The notes below the pieces were generated by a model. That model was not told the origin of the DNA, made no database searches, and saw only the letters and a program-made list of their open reading frames with translations. 6,021 nucleotides of DNA from Flavobacteriaceae bacterium (GTDB lineage: Bacteria; Bacteroidota; Bacteroidia; Flavobacteriales; Flavobacteriaceae): the NCBI GenBank assembly GCA_015493405.1, contig WGDF01000283.1, positions 1 to 6,021 on the forward strand. Direction: 5' to 3'. Each line of letters starts with the position of its first letter. Position 1 is the stretch's first letter. The translations under genes and the position numbers were made by a program. Of this stretch, positions 1 to 5,256 are shown in pieces.

Positions 1-11
1 GTTTTAAAAGA

Positions 12-31
12 GTTTAATTGGTGAATTAAAC
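12..31. repeat. Perfect short inverted repeat (8-bp stem, 4-nt loop)
   Basis: GTTTAATT (12-19) and AATTAAAC (24-31) are exact reverse complements around the loop GGTG. The stem is almost entirely A-T and no T-run follows, so it is not a convincing terminator. The left arm can pair instead with a second site: TTTAATTGGT at 13-22 is the exact reverse complement of ACCAATTAAA at 78-87. Whether it belongs to a gene beyond the left edge cannot be told. Confidence 0.4.
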
Positions 32-115
32 AAAGATTACAGTTTTTCATTGCGTAACTTTTTTAAATGTGAGACCGACCAATTAAAATTAAGTCCATCA
101 AACATTATGAGGTAG

Positions 116-123
116 CAAAGTTA
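116..123 (-). promoter_or_regulatory. Possible minus-strand -7 element pointing out of the window
   Basis: Read on the minus strand this is TAACTTTG, an exact match to the Bacteroidota -7 element TAnnTTTG. No clear -33 TTTG/TTG lies at the usual distance, so support rests on one short motif in AT-rich DNA. Transcription would run leftward. An ATG at 50-48 on the minus strand stays open to the window edge for 16 codons and could be the start of a divergent gene, but this is too short to call. Confidence 0.25.
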
Positions 124-323
124 TAAAAAAACTTACAAAAAATGATAAAAATCATTAAAATCAATTATGAAAGTGCATTTTTAAATATCACGATATTTTT
201 TAACATTATTTTAATAAGGAAACACATAAAAGGTTATTTTGTTTATAAAAAAAATAATTTTTACACCTTTGTATGGATTCATAAGTTTATCGGAAAAAAA
301 CTTTTTTTTTCAAAAATAATTCA
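124..323. other. AT-rich non-coding stretch upstream of rpmH
   Basis: I see no supportable gene, RNA or repeat element here. It contains homopolymer A and T runs and a small hairpin, AATGAT-aaaa-ATCATT, at 141-156. An open frame at 142-399 crosses it, but its product is only what AT-rich DNA would encode (dominated by Ile, Lys, Phe, Asn, Tyr), and the rpmH promoter lies inside it. Confidence 0.5.
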
Positions 324-331
324 TAGCTTTG
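302..331 (+). promoter_or_regulatory. Probable rpmH promoter
   Basis: TAGCTTTG at 324-331 matches the Bacteroidota -7 consensus TAnnTTTG exactly. A run of T at 302-310 lies where the -33 element is expected, though it lacks the usual G. The start of transcription would fall near 338, leaving a leader of about 70 nt before rpmH. The match continues as TAGCTTTGCA, shared in form with the rpsF and lysS promoters. Confidence 0.5.
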
Positions 332-347
332 CAGAAAATTTTTTATC

Positions 348-364
348 AATACCAAAATGGTATT
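348..364 (+). repeat. Small hairpin in the rpmH leader
   Basis: AATACCA (348-354) and TGGTATT (358-364) are perfect reverse complements around a 3-nt A loop. If the promoter at 324-331 is correct, this hairpin lies about 10 nt inside the transcript and about 45 nt before the rpmH start. A role in RNA stability or L34 autoregulation is possible, but nothing else supports it. Confidence 0.35.
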
Positions 365-408
365 TGAAGAGCTTGGAAACAAAAAGTATTTATAAATAGA
401 ACGTAATT

Positions 409-567
409 ATGAAAAGGACTTATCAACCATCCAAAAGGAAAAGAAGAAACAAACATGGTTTTCGTGAAAGAATGGAAACTAAAGAAGGTCGTAAGGTTTT
501 AGCCCGTCGTCGTGCCAAAGGAAGAAAGAAGTTGTCTGTATCAACTGAACCCAGACATAAAAAATAA
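409..567 (+). CDS. rpmH: Large-subunit ribosomal protein bL34
   Basis: Encodes a 52-residue, extremely basic protein that begins [20 protein letters not shown] and has the family core [16 protein letters not shown] (residues 27-42), then an [10 protein letters not shown] tail. This is the full length expected for bL34, a component of the 50S subunit that binds 23S rRNA. The tail beyond the usual 44-47 residues resembles Bacteroidota homologues. The ATG at 409 is fixed by the conserved MKRTxQPS N-terminus. No Shine-Dalgarno sequence precedes it (AGAACGTAATT), as is normal in this phylum. It sits alone between its own promoter and an intrinsic terminator at 592-617, apparently as a single-gene unit and not beside rnpA, which commonly follows rpmH in other bacteria. 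Identification is by sequence recognition and is very secure. Confidence 0.97.
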   Translation: MKRTYQPSKRKRRNKHGFRERMETKEGRKVLARRRAKGRKKLSVSTEPRHKK

Positions 568-591
568 CTCAAACTGTTTTTACGGTTACCT

Positions 592-617
592 AAAGCTCGC
601 TGTTTAGCAGGCTTTTT
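592..617 (+). terminator. Intrinsic terminator after rpmH
   Basis: AAAGC (592-596) pairs with GCTTT (611-615). The helix continues with a T-G wobble, one C/A mismatch and a GCT/AGC stem around a GTTT loop, and the RNA ends in a short U run (613-617). It lies 24 bases after the rpmH stop codon. The mismatch makes it moderate in strength, so some read-through into the next gene is possible. Confidence 0.6.
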
Positions 618-620
618 GTG

Positions 621-648
621 TTTGCTCATTTTTTGTATATTAGCTTCC
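621..648 (+). promoter_or_regulatory. Weak candidate promoter for the exported CxxCH protein
   Basis: TTTG at 621-624 could be the -33 element and TAGCTTCC at 641-648 a degenerate -7 element (six of eight positions of TAnnTTTG, counting the two free ones), separated by 16 nt, which is at the short end of the known spacing. It is the best candidate between the rpmH terminator and the ATG at 669. Read-through from rpmH is the alternative. Confidence 0.25.
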
Positions 649-668
649 TAATCAAAATAAATGAAACT

Positions 669-1436
669 ATGAAAAAAAGAGCTTATTTTCTCATCTTATT
701 ACTGCCCCTATATTTATTATTATCCTATTCGAGCGGAGCACCTTCGGGCCACACAGGCTCTCCGGGTGATAACGGTGCAACTTGCACCTCATGTCATTCC
801 TATAGCGGCAGTGGCTATTCTCCGGCATTTGATGTTGCGGGGATTCCGGCAGATGGCTACCAAGCCGGGCAGACTTATCAGCTGACTTTAAGCGTTTCCA
901 ATGTCAGCACCGCCAAAAAAGGTTTTGAAGCTTGTGTAGAAGATGCGGGCCATCAAAAACAAGGCGTATTTAACAATGTGGATGGCAATACGCAAGCCAT
1001 ACAAAGTAATACTTATATCACCCATACATCAGCCGGCAACACCCAATCACAATGGACATTTAATTGGACTGCACCAGCAAGTTTACAAGGCGATTTAACT
1101 TTATATTTTGCCGTCAATATGGCTAATGGAAACGGCTCAACATCAGGAGATTATATTCAAACCGGTTCGACCTCTATTCCTGAAAACACCAATGCTATGC
1201 ACAAAATAGCTGCTGATAAAATTAAAATATATCCCAATCCAGCTAGCAATTTTATTAAAATAATATCTGATCAGTATAAATTTGACCAAGCCAAAATCAT
1301 AGATATATTGGGAAAAACTTATCCGGCACACCTGAAAAATAATCGAATTGATGTGTCTTTTCTACGAAAGGGGACTTACTTCTTAAGCCTTCAAAATGAG
1401 AAATTTAAAGTCTCAAAGCAATTTATCAAAAAATAA
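669..1436 (+). CDS. Secreted protein: CxxCH motif, Reeler-like (choice-of-anchor V type) domain, T9SS type A sorting domain
   Basis: A 255-residue exported protein. I chose the ATG at 669 because it begins a classical signal peptide (MKKRAYFLILLLPLYLLLS, cleaved around residues 20-24); an in-frame ATG at 618 would add 17 residues and bury the signal. After cleavage comes GAPSGHTGSPGDNGATCTSCH (residues 23-43, read here as GAPSGHTGSPG then DNGATCTSCH), with one haem-c-type CxxCH at 39-43. Residues about 55-170 look like a beta-sandwich of the Reeler / choice-of-anchor V kind, including GFEAC, QWTFNWTAP and LTLYFAVNMANGNGSTSGD. A linker leads to IYPNP (187-191) and a C-terminal type A sorting domain (to 255, ending VSKQFIKK) that directs outer-membrane export by the type IX system. 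Family knowledge points to a cell-surface or released protein; its function is unknown. Whether the CxxCH binds haem or forms a disulfide cannot be decided here. It has no terminator of its own before the rpsF promoter, and its codons look somewhat more GC-rich than those of its neighbours. Confidence 0.85.
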   Translation: MKKRAYFLILLLPLYLLLSYSSGAPSGHTGSPGDNGATCTSCHSYSGSGYSPAFDVAGIPADGYQAGQTYQLTLSVSNVSTAKKGFEACVEDAGHQKQGVFNNVDGNTQAIQSNTYITHTSAGNTQSQWTFNWTAPASLQGDLTLYFAVNMANGNGSTSGDYIQTGSTSIPENTNAMHKIAADKIKIYPNPASNFIKIISDQYKFDQAKIIDILGKTYPAHLKNNRIDVSFLRKGTYFLSLQNEKFKVSKQFIKK

Positions 1437-1459
1437 GTCGTTTTTGCTAAAATATTTTA

Positions 1460-1467
1460 TATCTTTG
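1460..1467 (+). promoter_or_regulatory. Promoter -7 element of the rpsF operon
   Basis: TATCTTTG matches the Bacteroidota -7 element TAnnTTTG exactly and continues as TATCTTTGCA. The expected -33 position falls near TCGTTTTTG (1438-1446); the TTTG there is only 13 nt away, so the -33 is weak or displaced. Transcription would start near 1473, giving a leader of only about 20 nt. The element sits 24 bases after the stop codon of the upstream exported-protein gene. Confidence 0.6.
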
Positions 1468-1494
1468 CAGCCAATTAAATTTAAAAAATAGATT

Positions 1495-1836
1495 ATGAAC
1501 CATTATGAAACTGTTTTCATTTTAACTCCCGTTTTATCTGATGATCAGGTAAAGGAAGCAGTTAAGAAATTTGAGGATTTTTTAACTTCCAAAGGTGGCG
1601 AGATAATTTGGAAAGAAGATTGGGGGCTTAAAAAATTAGCTTACCCGATTCAACACAAGAAAACCGGATTTTACAATTTGATTGAATTCAAATTAGACCC
1701 GGAAGCTGTTAAAGACTTAGATCTTATGTTTAGACGTGACGAACGTGTGATGCGCCATTTGATTACCAAATTGGACAAATATGCCGCAGAATGGGCTGAA
1801 AAAAGAAGAGAACAAATTAAAGAATCTAAAAAATAA
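1495..1836 (+). CDS. rpsF: Small-subunit ribosomal protein bS6
   Basis: A 113-residue bS6. It opens with the family signature [18 protein letters not shown], continues with [20 protein letters not shown] (residues 43-62) and the [16 protein letters not shown] segment (residues 79-94), and ends in a charged tail ([11 protein letters not shown]). bS6 forms a heterodimer with bS18 that binds the central domain of 16S rRNA on the 30S platform. In structurally studied Flavobacterium ribosomes, bS6, bS18 and bS21 also form the pocket that holds the anti-Shine-Dalgarno tail. It is first in an rpsF-rpsR-rplI operon, with 5 nt to rpsR. The start is set by the conserved N-terminus; the upstream sequence is A-rich without a Shine-Dalgarno motif. 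Length and sequence are normal for the family. Confidence 0.97.
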   Translation: MNHYETVFILTPVLSDDQVKEAVKKFEDFLTSKGGEIIWKEDWGLKKLAYPIQHKKTGFYNLIEFKLDPEAVKDLDLMFRRDERVMRHLITKLDKYAAEWAEKRREQIKESKK

Positions 1837-1841
1837 GGATT

Positions 1842-2135
1842 ATGGCTGGCATAGATCAAAGCTCAGGAAAACAATCTGAAATCAGATATTTAACCCAATT
1901 GGATATTGAGGTTAAGCCCAATCAAAAGAAATATTGCCGTTTCAAAAAATACGGCATTAAATACATTGATTATAAAGACCCCAATTTCTTAATGAAATTT
2001 GTCAACGAACAAGGTAAAATTTTACCACGTCGTATCACCGGAACTTCTTTAAAATATCAAAGAAGATTAGCCAAAGCAATCAAGAGAGCGCGTCATTTAG
2101 CTTTGATGCCCTATGTTGGAGATATGTTAAAATAA
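1842..2135 (+). CDS. rpsR: Small-subunit ribosomal protein bS18
   Basis: A 97-residue bS18, somewhat longer than the 75-residue E. coli protein because of an N-terminal extension (residues 1-28, including [16 protein letters not shown]) that is usual in Bacteroidota. The family core follows: [18 protein letters not shown] (residues 29-46), then [20 protein letters not shown] (53-72), then [19 protein letters not shown] (73-91). It pairs with bS6 on the 30S platform. It begins 5 nt after the rpsF stop codon, so the two are translationally close and made in step. An AAGGA at 1835-1839 overlaps the rpsF stop but is only 2 nt from the ATG, too close for efficient anti-Shine-Dalgarno pairing. Identification is secure. 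Confidence 0.97.
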   Translation: MAGIDQSSGKQSEIRYLTQLDIEVKPNQKKYCRFKKYGIKYIDYKDPNFLMKFVNEQGKILPRRITGTSLKYQRRLAKAIKRARHLALMPYVGDMLK

Positions 2136-2148
2136 AAAAGAAGGAACG

Positions 2149-2721
2149 ATGGAAATTATATTATTAAAAGACGTTGAAAATTTAGGTTTTACCGATGATA
2201 TTGTATCGGTAAAAAACGGATATGGAAGAAATTTTTTGATTCCTCAAGGTTATGCTGTATTAGCAACACCTTCTGCCAAAAAAGTATTAGCTGAAAAGTT
2301 AAAACAAAGAGCCTTTAAAGAAAAGCACGTAGTGGAAGAAGCTCAAAAATTGGCTGATAAATTAAAAGCGTTACAAATCAAAATACCTGCTAAAGTAGGT
2401 GCCGGCGATAAATTATTCGGTTCAATAAACAACCAAAACTTAGCTGAGATATTGGCTAAAGAAGGTTTTGATATTGAAAAGAAATTTATCAATGTCATTG
2501 GTGGTAGTGTTAAGAGAATCGGTAAATACGACTCTAAAGTTCGTTTACATAGAGATGTAATCGTGGATTTAGAATTTGAAGTGACACCCATTAGAGATGA
2601 AAAAGCTATTGCTGAGGCCAAAGCCAAAGCTGCTGCTGAAGCTAAAAGAGCTGAAGCTGCCGCTGCTGCTGCTGAAAAAGCAGAAGGAGAAGCTCCTGCT
2701 GAAACTGAAACTGCAGAATAA
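2149..2721 (+). CDS. rplI: Large-subunit ribosomal protein bL9 with Ala/Glu-rich C-terminal tail
   Basis: A 190-residue bL9. The N-terminal rRNA-binding domain (about 1-50) carries MEIILLKDVENLGFTDDIVS and the signature NGYGRNFLIPQGYA (residues 23-36). A long helix (about 41-75) joins it to the C-terminal domain (about 78-149, with GAGDKLFGSI at 84-93 and VTPIRDEK at 145-152). bL9 binds 23S rRNA near L1 and projects from the 50S subunit; it affects frame maintenance and spacing of ribosomes. The usual length is 147-150 residues, so about 40 residues are extra; they contain 19 Ala and 10 Glu and probably form a helix or disordered tail. The gene starts 13 nt after rpsR and is preceded by GAAGGA (2140-2145), the most Shine-Dalgarno-like sequence in the operon, though only 3 nt from the ATG. 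It is the last gene before the terminator at 2750-2776. Confidence 0.96.
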   Translation: MEIILLKDVENLGFTDDIVSVKNGYGRNFLIPQGYAVLATPSAKKVLAEKLKQRAFKEKHVVEEAQKLADKLKALQIKIPAKVGAGDKLFGSINNQNLAEILAKEGFDIEKKFINVIGGSVKRIGKYDSKVRLHRDVIVDLEFEVTPIRDEKAIAEAKAKAAAEAKRAEAAAAAAEKAEGEAPAETETAE

Positions 2722-2749
2722 CAAAATTAGCTTTATATTATAAATGATT

Positions 2750-2776
2750 AAAGGTCGCCGATTGGTGACCTTTTTT
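2750..2776 (+). terminator. Intrinsic terminator of the rpsF-rpsR-rplI operon
   Basis: AAAGGTC (2750-2756) pairs with GACCTTT (2767-2773). A G-U wobble and two C-G pairs extend it to a 10-bp stem closed by the loop GATT, and six T follow CC (2771-2776). It lies 28 bases after the rplI stop codon. The left flank has few A residues, so it should act mainly on the plus strand. Confidence 0.88.
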
Positions 2777-2784
2777 ATTATTTA

Positions 2785-2817
2785 AGACCTGCTAGGTTTC
2801 GAAAATCTAGTAGGTCT
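2785..2817. repeat. 33-nt palindrome, unit 1 (REP-like)
   Basis: The left arm AGACCTGCTAGGTTT (2785-2799) pairs along its whole 15-nt length with AAATCTAGTAGGTCT (2803-2817), with two G-U wobbles and a 3-nt loop, CGA. It lies just after the rplI terminator in a convergent gap. A second unit of the same geometry follows at 2834-2866. From general knowledge, AGACCT..AGGTTT palindromes of this style occur in intergenic regions of flavobacterial genomes; copy number in this genome cannot be seen here. Confidence 0.7.
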
Positions 2818-2833
2818 GAGTTCAGAACCTATA

Positions 2834-2866
2834 AGACTTAACAGGTTTGAAAAACCTATCGGGTCT
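2834..2866. repeat. 33-nt palindrome, unit 2 (REP-like, diverged)
   Basis: The left arm AGACTTAACAGGTTT (2834-2848) pairs with AAACCTATCGGGTCT (2852-2866) at 13 of 15 positions (two wobbles, two mismatches) around a 3-nt loop. Arm length, loop length and the AGAC.T...AGGTTT core equal those of unit 1, so the two look like diverged copies. It ends 2 nt from the lysS stop codon, so on the minus strand lysS mRNA runs straight into this hairpin. It may protect or help end that transcript, although no T-run follows. Confidence 0.6.
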
Positions 2867-2868
2867 GC

Positions 2869-4566
2869 CTAATCAAGCAATTTCACAAACAAACCGGCAT
2901 CCGTATTTTCTACTTTAGCTTGTTTCTTTTTAGTCAAACCTTTAATAGCTTTGTCCCATTTTTTATTGGATAAGCCGGATTTAGCTTTCAATTCGGATAA
3001 TAATATAGGTGATTGTTCTTTAAGTAATTTCAAAACGACTTTTTCATCATCAGTCAAGGCTACCGCTTTTTTCTCGGGTTTCATTTGCGGAAAGAAAATA
3101 ACTTCTTGAATACTGTCGTTGTCTGTTAAAAACATAGTCAAACGGTCGATTCCGATGCCAATACCGGAAGTCGGCGGCATGCCATATTCCAAGGCTCTTA
3201 AAAAGTCTTGGTCAATAAACATAGCTTCATCATCGCCTTTTTCGGACAAACGCAATTGTTCTTCAAAACGTTCCCGTTGATCTATCGGATCATTCAATTC
3301 AGAATAAGCATTAGCCAATTCTTTGCCATTGACCATCAATTCAAAACGTTCGGTCATACCGGGTTTACTACGATGCGCCTTGGTTAACGGACTCATTTCT
3401 TTGGGATAATCGGTAATGAAAGTCGGTTGAATATAATGATGCTCACTGGTTTCTCCGAAAATTTCATCAATCAATTTCCCGACACCCATAGTTTCATCTA
3501 CTTCGATGTCCAATTTTTTGGCAATTTCTTTGATCTCCCCTTCAGATTTACCTTGCAAATCATAACCTGTATGTTCTTTTATAGCTTCTAAAATAGGAAC
3601 CCGAGGATAAGGCGCTTTAAAATCAATGGTTTGATCACCCATTTTCACTTTGGTATCACCGGTAACTTCTTGAGCGATTTTTTCGAGCAATTGCTCCGTC
3701 GTATCCATCATCCAATTGTAATCTTTATAAGGTACATAGAGTTCCATAACGGTAAACTCCGGATTGTGCGTTTTATCCATACCTTCGTTTCTAAAATCTT
3801 TAGCAAACTCATAAACGCCATCAAATCCGCCAACAATCAATCTTTTGAGATACAATTCATTGGCAATTCGCAAATACAGAGGCATATCCAAAGCATTGTG
3901 ATGGGTGATAAACGGGCGAGCTGCTGCGCCCCCGGGAATAGGTTGTAAAACAGGGGTTTCCACTTCCAAATACCCACGCTCGTTAAAAAAATTACGCATC
4001 GTATTGATGATTTTGCTGCGTTTGATAAAAGTATCTTTCACTTTATCATTGACAATTAAATCGACATAACGTTGGCGGTAACGCAATTCCGGGTCCGAAA
4101 AAGCATCATGCATCTTGCCATCTGCATCAACCTTAACAACAGGAAGCGGTCGTAAAGATTTTGACAATACGGTCAATTCTTTAACATTAATGGAAGGCTC
4201 GCCTACTTGGGTCTTAAATACTTCGCCTTTCACCCCGATAATATCACCGATGTCAAGCAATTTTTTAAAAACGGTATTATACATTGTTTTATCATCATCC
4301 GGACACAATTCATCACGATTGACATAAATTTGCATCCTTCCTGTCGCATCTTTAAGTTCCGCAAATGAAGCTTTCCCCATGATCCGACGGCTCATCATCC
4401 GGCCCGCAATTTGCACTTCTTGACCTTCAAATGCATCAAAATGCTTCAAAATATCGGCAATTTTGGCCGTTACTTGATATTCATCTGCCGGATAAGGATT
4501 AATTCCTAGCTCTCTCAATCTATTTAAAGATTCTCTTCTGACCATTTCTTGTTCGGATAACTGCAT
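2869..4566 (-). CDS. lysS: Lysyl-tRNA synthetase, class II
   Basis: A 565-residue cytoplasmic enzyme that charges tRNA-Lys with lysine using ATP. The N-terminal OB-fold anticodon-binding domain spans about 52-136 ([20 protein letters not shown] at 51-70). The class II catalytic core follows: motif 1 around 196-219 ([20 protein letters not shown] at 200-219), motif 2 around 250-275 ([12 protein letters not shown] then [12 protein letters not shown]), and motif 3 around 461-478 ([15 protein letters not shown], with Arg475). The core ends near residue 497. About 68 residues follow (AVALTDDEK to VKLLD) that E. coli LysRS lacks; they look like a small helical, possibly winged-helix, domain, and I recall similar lengths in other Bacteroidota. 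The ATG at 4566 gives the expected [20 protein letters not shown] start. The gene is convergent with rplI and has its own promoter at 4592-4599. No substitution in the motifs suggests loss of activity. Confidence 0.97.
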   Translation of the reverse strand: MQLSEQEMVRRESLNRLRELGINPYPADEYQVTAKIADILKHFDAFEGQEVQIAGRMMSRRIMGKASFAELKDATGRMQIYVNRDELCPDDDKTMYNTVFKKLLDIGDIIGVKGEVFKTQVGEPSINVKELTVLSKSLRPLPVVKVDADGKMHDAFSDPELRYRQRYVDLIVNDKVKDTFIKRSKIINTMRNFFNERGYLEVETPVLQPIPGGAAARPFITHHNALDMPLYLRIANELYLKRLIVGGFDGVYEFAKDFRNEGMDKTHNPEFTVMELYVPYKDYNWMMDTTEQLLEKIAQEVTGDTKVKMGDQTIDFKAPYPRVPILEAIKEHTGYDLQGKSEGEIKEIAKKLDIEVDETMGVGKLIDEIFGETSEHHYIQPTFITDYPKEMSPLTKAHRSKPGMTERFELMVNGKELANAYSELNDPIDQRERFEEQLRLSEKGDDEAMFIDQDFLRALEYGMPPTSGIGIGIDRLTMFLTDNDSIQEVIFFPQMKPEKKAVALTDDEKVVLKLLKEQSPILLSELKAKSGLSNKKWDKAIKGLTKKKQAKVENTDAGLFVKLLD

Positions 4567-4591
4567 AAAAACGCTGATTTTAATTAAAATG

Positions 4592-4622
4592 CAAAGATAC
4601 GTATATCTGTATAATAAAAAAA
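4592..4622 (-). promoter_or_regulatory. Promoter of lysS
   Basis: On the minus strand 4599-4592 reads TATCTTTG, an exact TAnnTTTG -7 element, again continuing to TATCTTTGCA. The -33 position, about 19-20 nt upstream, falls in the T-run formed by the end of the neighbouring terminator (4618-4622). Transcription would begin near 4586, giving a leader of about 20 nt before the ATG at 4566. No Shine-Dalgarno sequence is present. Confidence 0.6.
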
Positions 4623-4656
4623 TCCTGTATGACAGATTATATCACACAAGATTTTT
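4614..4656 (-). terminator. Strong intrinsic terminator of the lipoprotein gene
   Basis: Arms 4618-4632 (AAAAATCCTGTATGA) and 4642-4656 (TCACACAAGATTTTT) pair along all 15 positions, with two G-U wobbles and a 9-nt loop. On the minus strand the hairpin is followed by a T-run (complement of 4622-4614), ending the lipoprotein mRNA about 50-90 nt after its stop codon. A T-run also follows on the plus strand, so it may act in both directions, although no plus-strand gene needs it. Confidence 0.85.
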
Positions 4657-4705
4657 TTTCAATTTAACTAAAATTAAGCTAGGATATTTTGAGGTTAACA
4701 ACAAA

Positions 4706-5104
4706 TTAATGCAAAGTGATTGTTCCCGATTTCGTGTCTCCTTCTTCAAAAGTGATTGATACGTGAGACATGTAAACAGTTGAACTAGTTCCAATCGTAT
4801 AATAAACATAAAAATGTAAGGTCTCTTGTCTGGTGCCATTCGAAAAAAGCCCCTGAATGTCATTTAAAATGAATTTTGCCACACCATTACTATCTGTTAC
4901 AACCGTTTTATCAGCGAAAGTCCTATCAGAACCATATAATCGTAAATGTTCATCAGTAAAAGCATAAACCTTCCATCCTGACAATAAATTGTTATTATTG
5001 TTATACAAAGTGATATTGGCTATTGTATCACCTTTATCATCCCTTTTTATACAGGAATTCAAACTAAGGGTAAGAATTAATAAAAGTAAAATGTGTTTTT
5101 TCAT
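4706..5104 (-). CDS. Small lipoprotein with Ig-like / carboxypeptidase-regulatory-like domain
   Basis: A 132-residue protein I do not recognise by name. It starts MKKHILLLLILTLSLNSC: a short basic N-end, a leucine-rich core and a lipobox LNSC with Cys18, so it should be cleaved and lipidated by signal peptidase II. The residues after the cysteine, IKRDDKGD, are charged and contain acidic pairs, resembling the lipoprotein export signal that sends Bacteroidota lipoproteins to the cell surface; this is an inference. The body (about 28-132) looks like one beta-sandwich: ITLYNNNNNLLSGWKVYAFT (31-50), then TDSNGVAKFIL, a turn typical of carboxypeptidase-regulatory or Ig-like folds, then YVYYTIGTSSTVYMSHVSI and a C-terminal strand. 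There is no catalytic motif. It appears monocistronic, with its own promoter (5137-5168) and terminator (4614-4656). Function unknown; possibly adhesion or envelope structure. Confidence 0.8.
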   Translation of the reverse strand: MKKHILLLLILTLSLNSCIKRDDKGDTIANITLYNNNNNLLSGWKVYAFTDEHLRLYGSDRTFADKTVVTDSNGVAKFILNDIQGLFSNGTRQETLHFYVYYTIGTSSTVYMSHVSITFEEGDTKSGTITLH

Positions 5105-5136
5105 AATCTAAGGTTTAACAAGGTTTTATTTTTAAT

Positions 5137-5168
5137 CAAAAATATGCAATACCGATAAGGACTTTCAA
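5137..5168 (-). promoter_or_regulatory. Promoter of the lipoprotein gene
   Basis: On the minus strand 5144-5137 reads TATTTTTG, an exact match to TAnnTTTG, and TTG (complement of 5168-5166) lies 21 nt upstream, within the usual Bacteroidota -33 spacing. Transcription would start near 5130, about 26 nt before the ATG at 5104. It is the only promoter in the window in which I can see both elements at good spacing. Confidence 0.6.
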
Positions 5169-5219
5169 GTTGTAGGGAAAATCAGCACTTTTTCAAGGAC
5201 ATTTCCAGGTGAATTAAGG

Positions 5220-5256
5220 AAAATAAAAATCCGGCACATGTGACCATATGCCGGAT
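5220..5256 (-). terminator. Orphan intrinsic terminator, minus strand
   Basis: ATCCGGCA (5229-5236) and TGCCGGAT (5249-5256) form a perfect 8-bp GC-rich stem. Inside it, after a C/A mismatch, ATG (5238-5240) pairs with CAT (5245-5247) around TGAC. On the minus strand the hairpin runs directly into TTTTTATTTT (5229-5220), the form of a rho-independent terminator; the plus strand has no T-run. No protein gene precedes it on the minus strand within the window, and it lies about 50 bases upstream of the lipoprotein promoter. Confidence 0.75.

Noticed and set aside
1..50. Minus-strand ATG at 50-48 with an open frame to the window edge
   Set aside because: Only 16 codons are visible, with no recognisable motif; the nearby -7-like site at 116-123 is not enough to call a gene.
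142..399. Open frame of 85 codons upstream of rpmH
   Set aside because: Its composition is what AT-rich intergenic DNA would give (Ile, Lys, Phe, Asn and Tyr dominate), it has no recognisable domain or signal, and it overlaps the likely rpmH promoter and leader.
423..629. Minus-strand open frame of 68 codons
   Set aside because: It is antisense to rpmH and its terminator; its Arg/Leu/Ser-rich product is a mirror of the basic bL34 codons.
618..668. Upstream in-frame ATG for the exported CxxCH protein
   Set aside because: It would place 17 residues ahead of a textbook signal peptide and overlap the candidate promoter; the ATG at 669 fits better.
3631..4327. Plus-strand open frames inside lysS (3631-3948 and 4115-4327)
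   Set aside because: They lie wholly antisense to well-conserved LysRS motifs and have no independent start context or recognisable product.
5229..5256. Hairpin as an operator or transposon end
   Set aside because: The 8-bp GC stem followed by a T-run on one strand only fits an intrinsic terminator better; there are no flanking target duplications or transposase.
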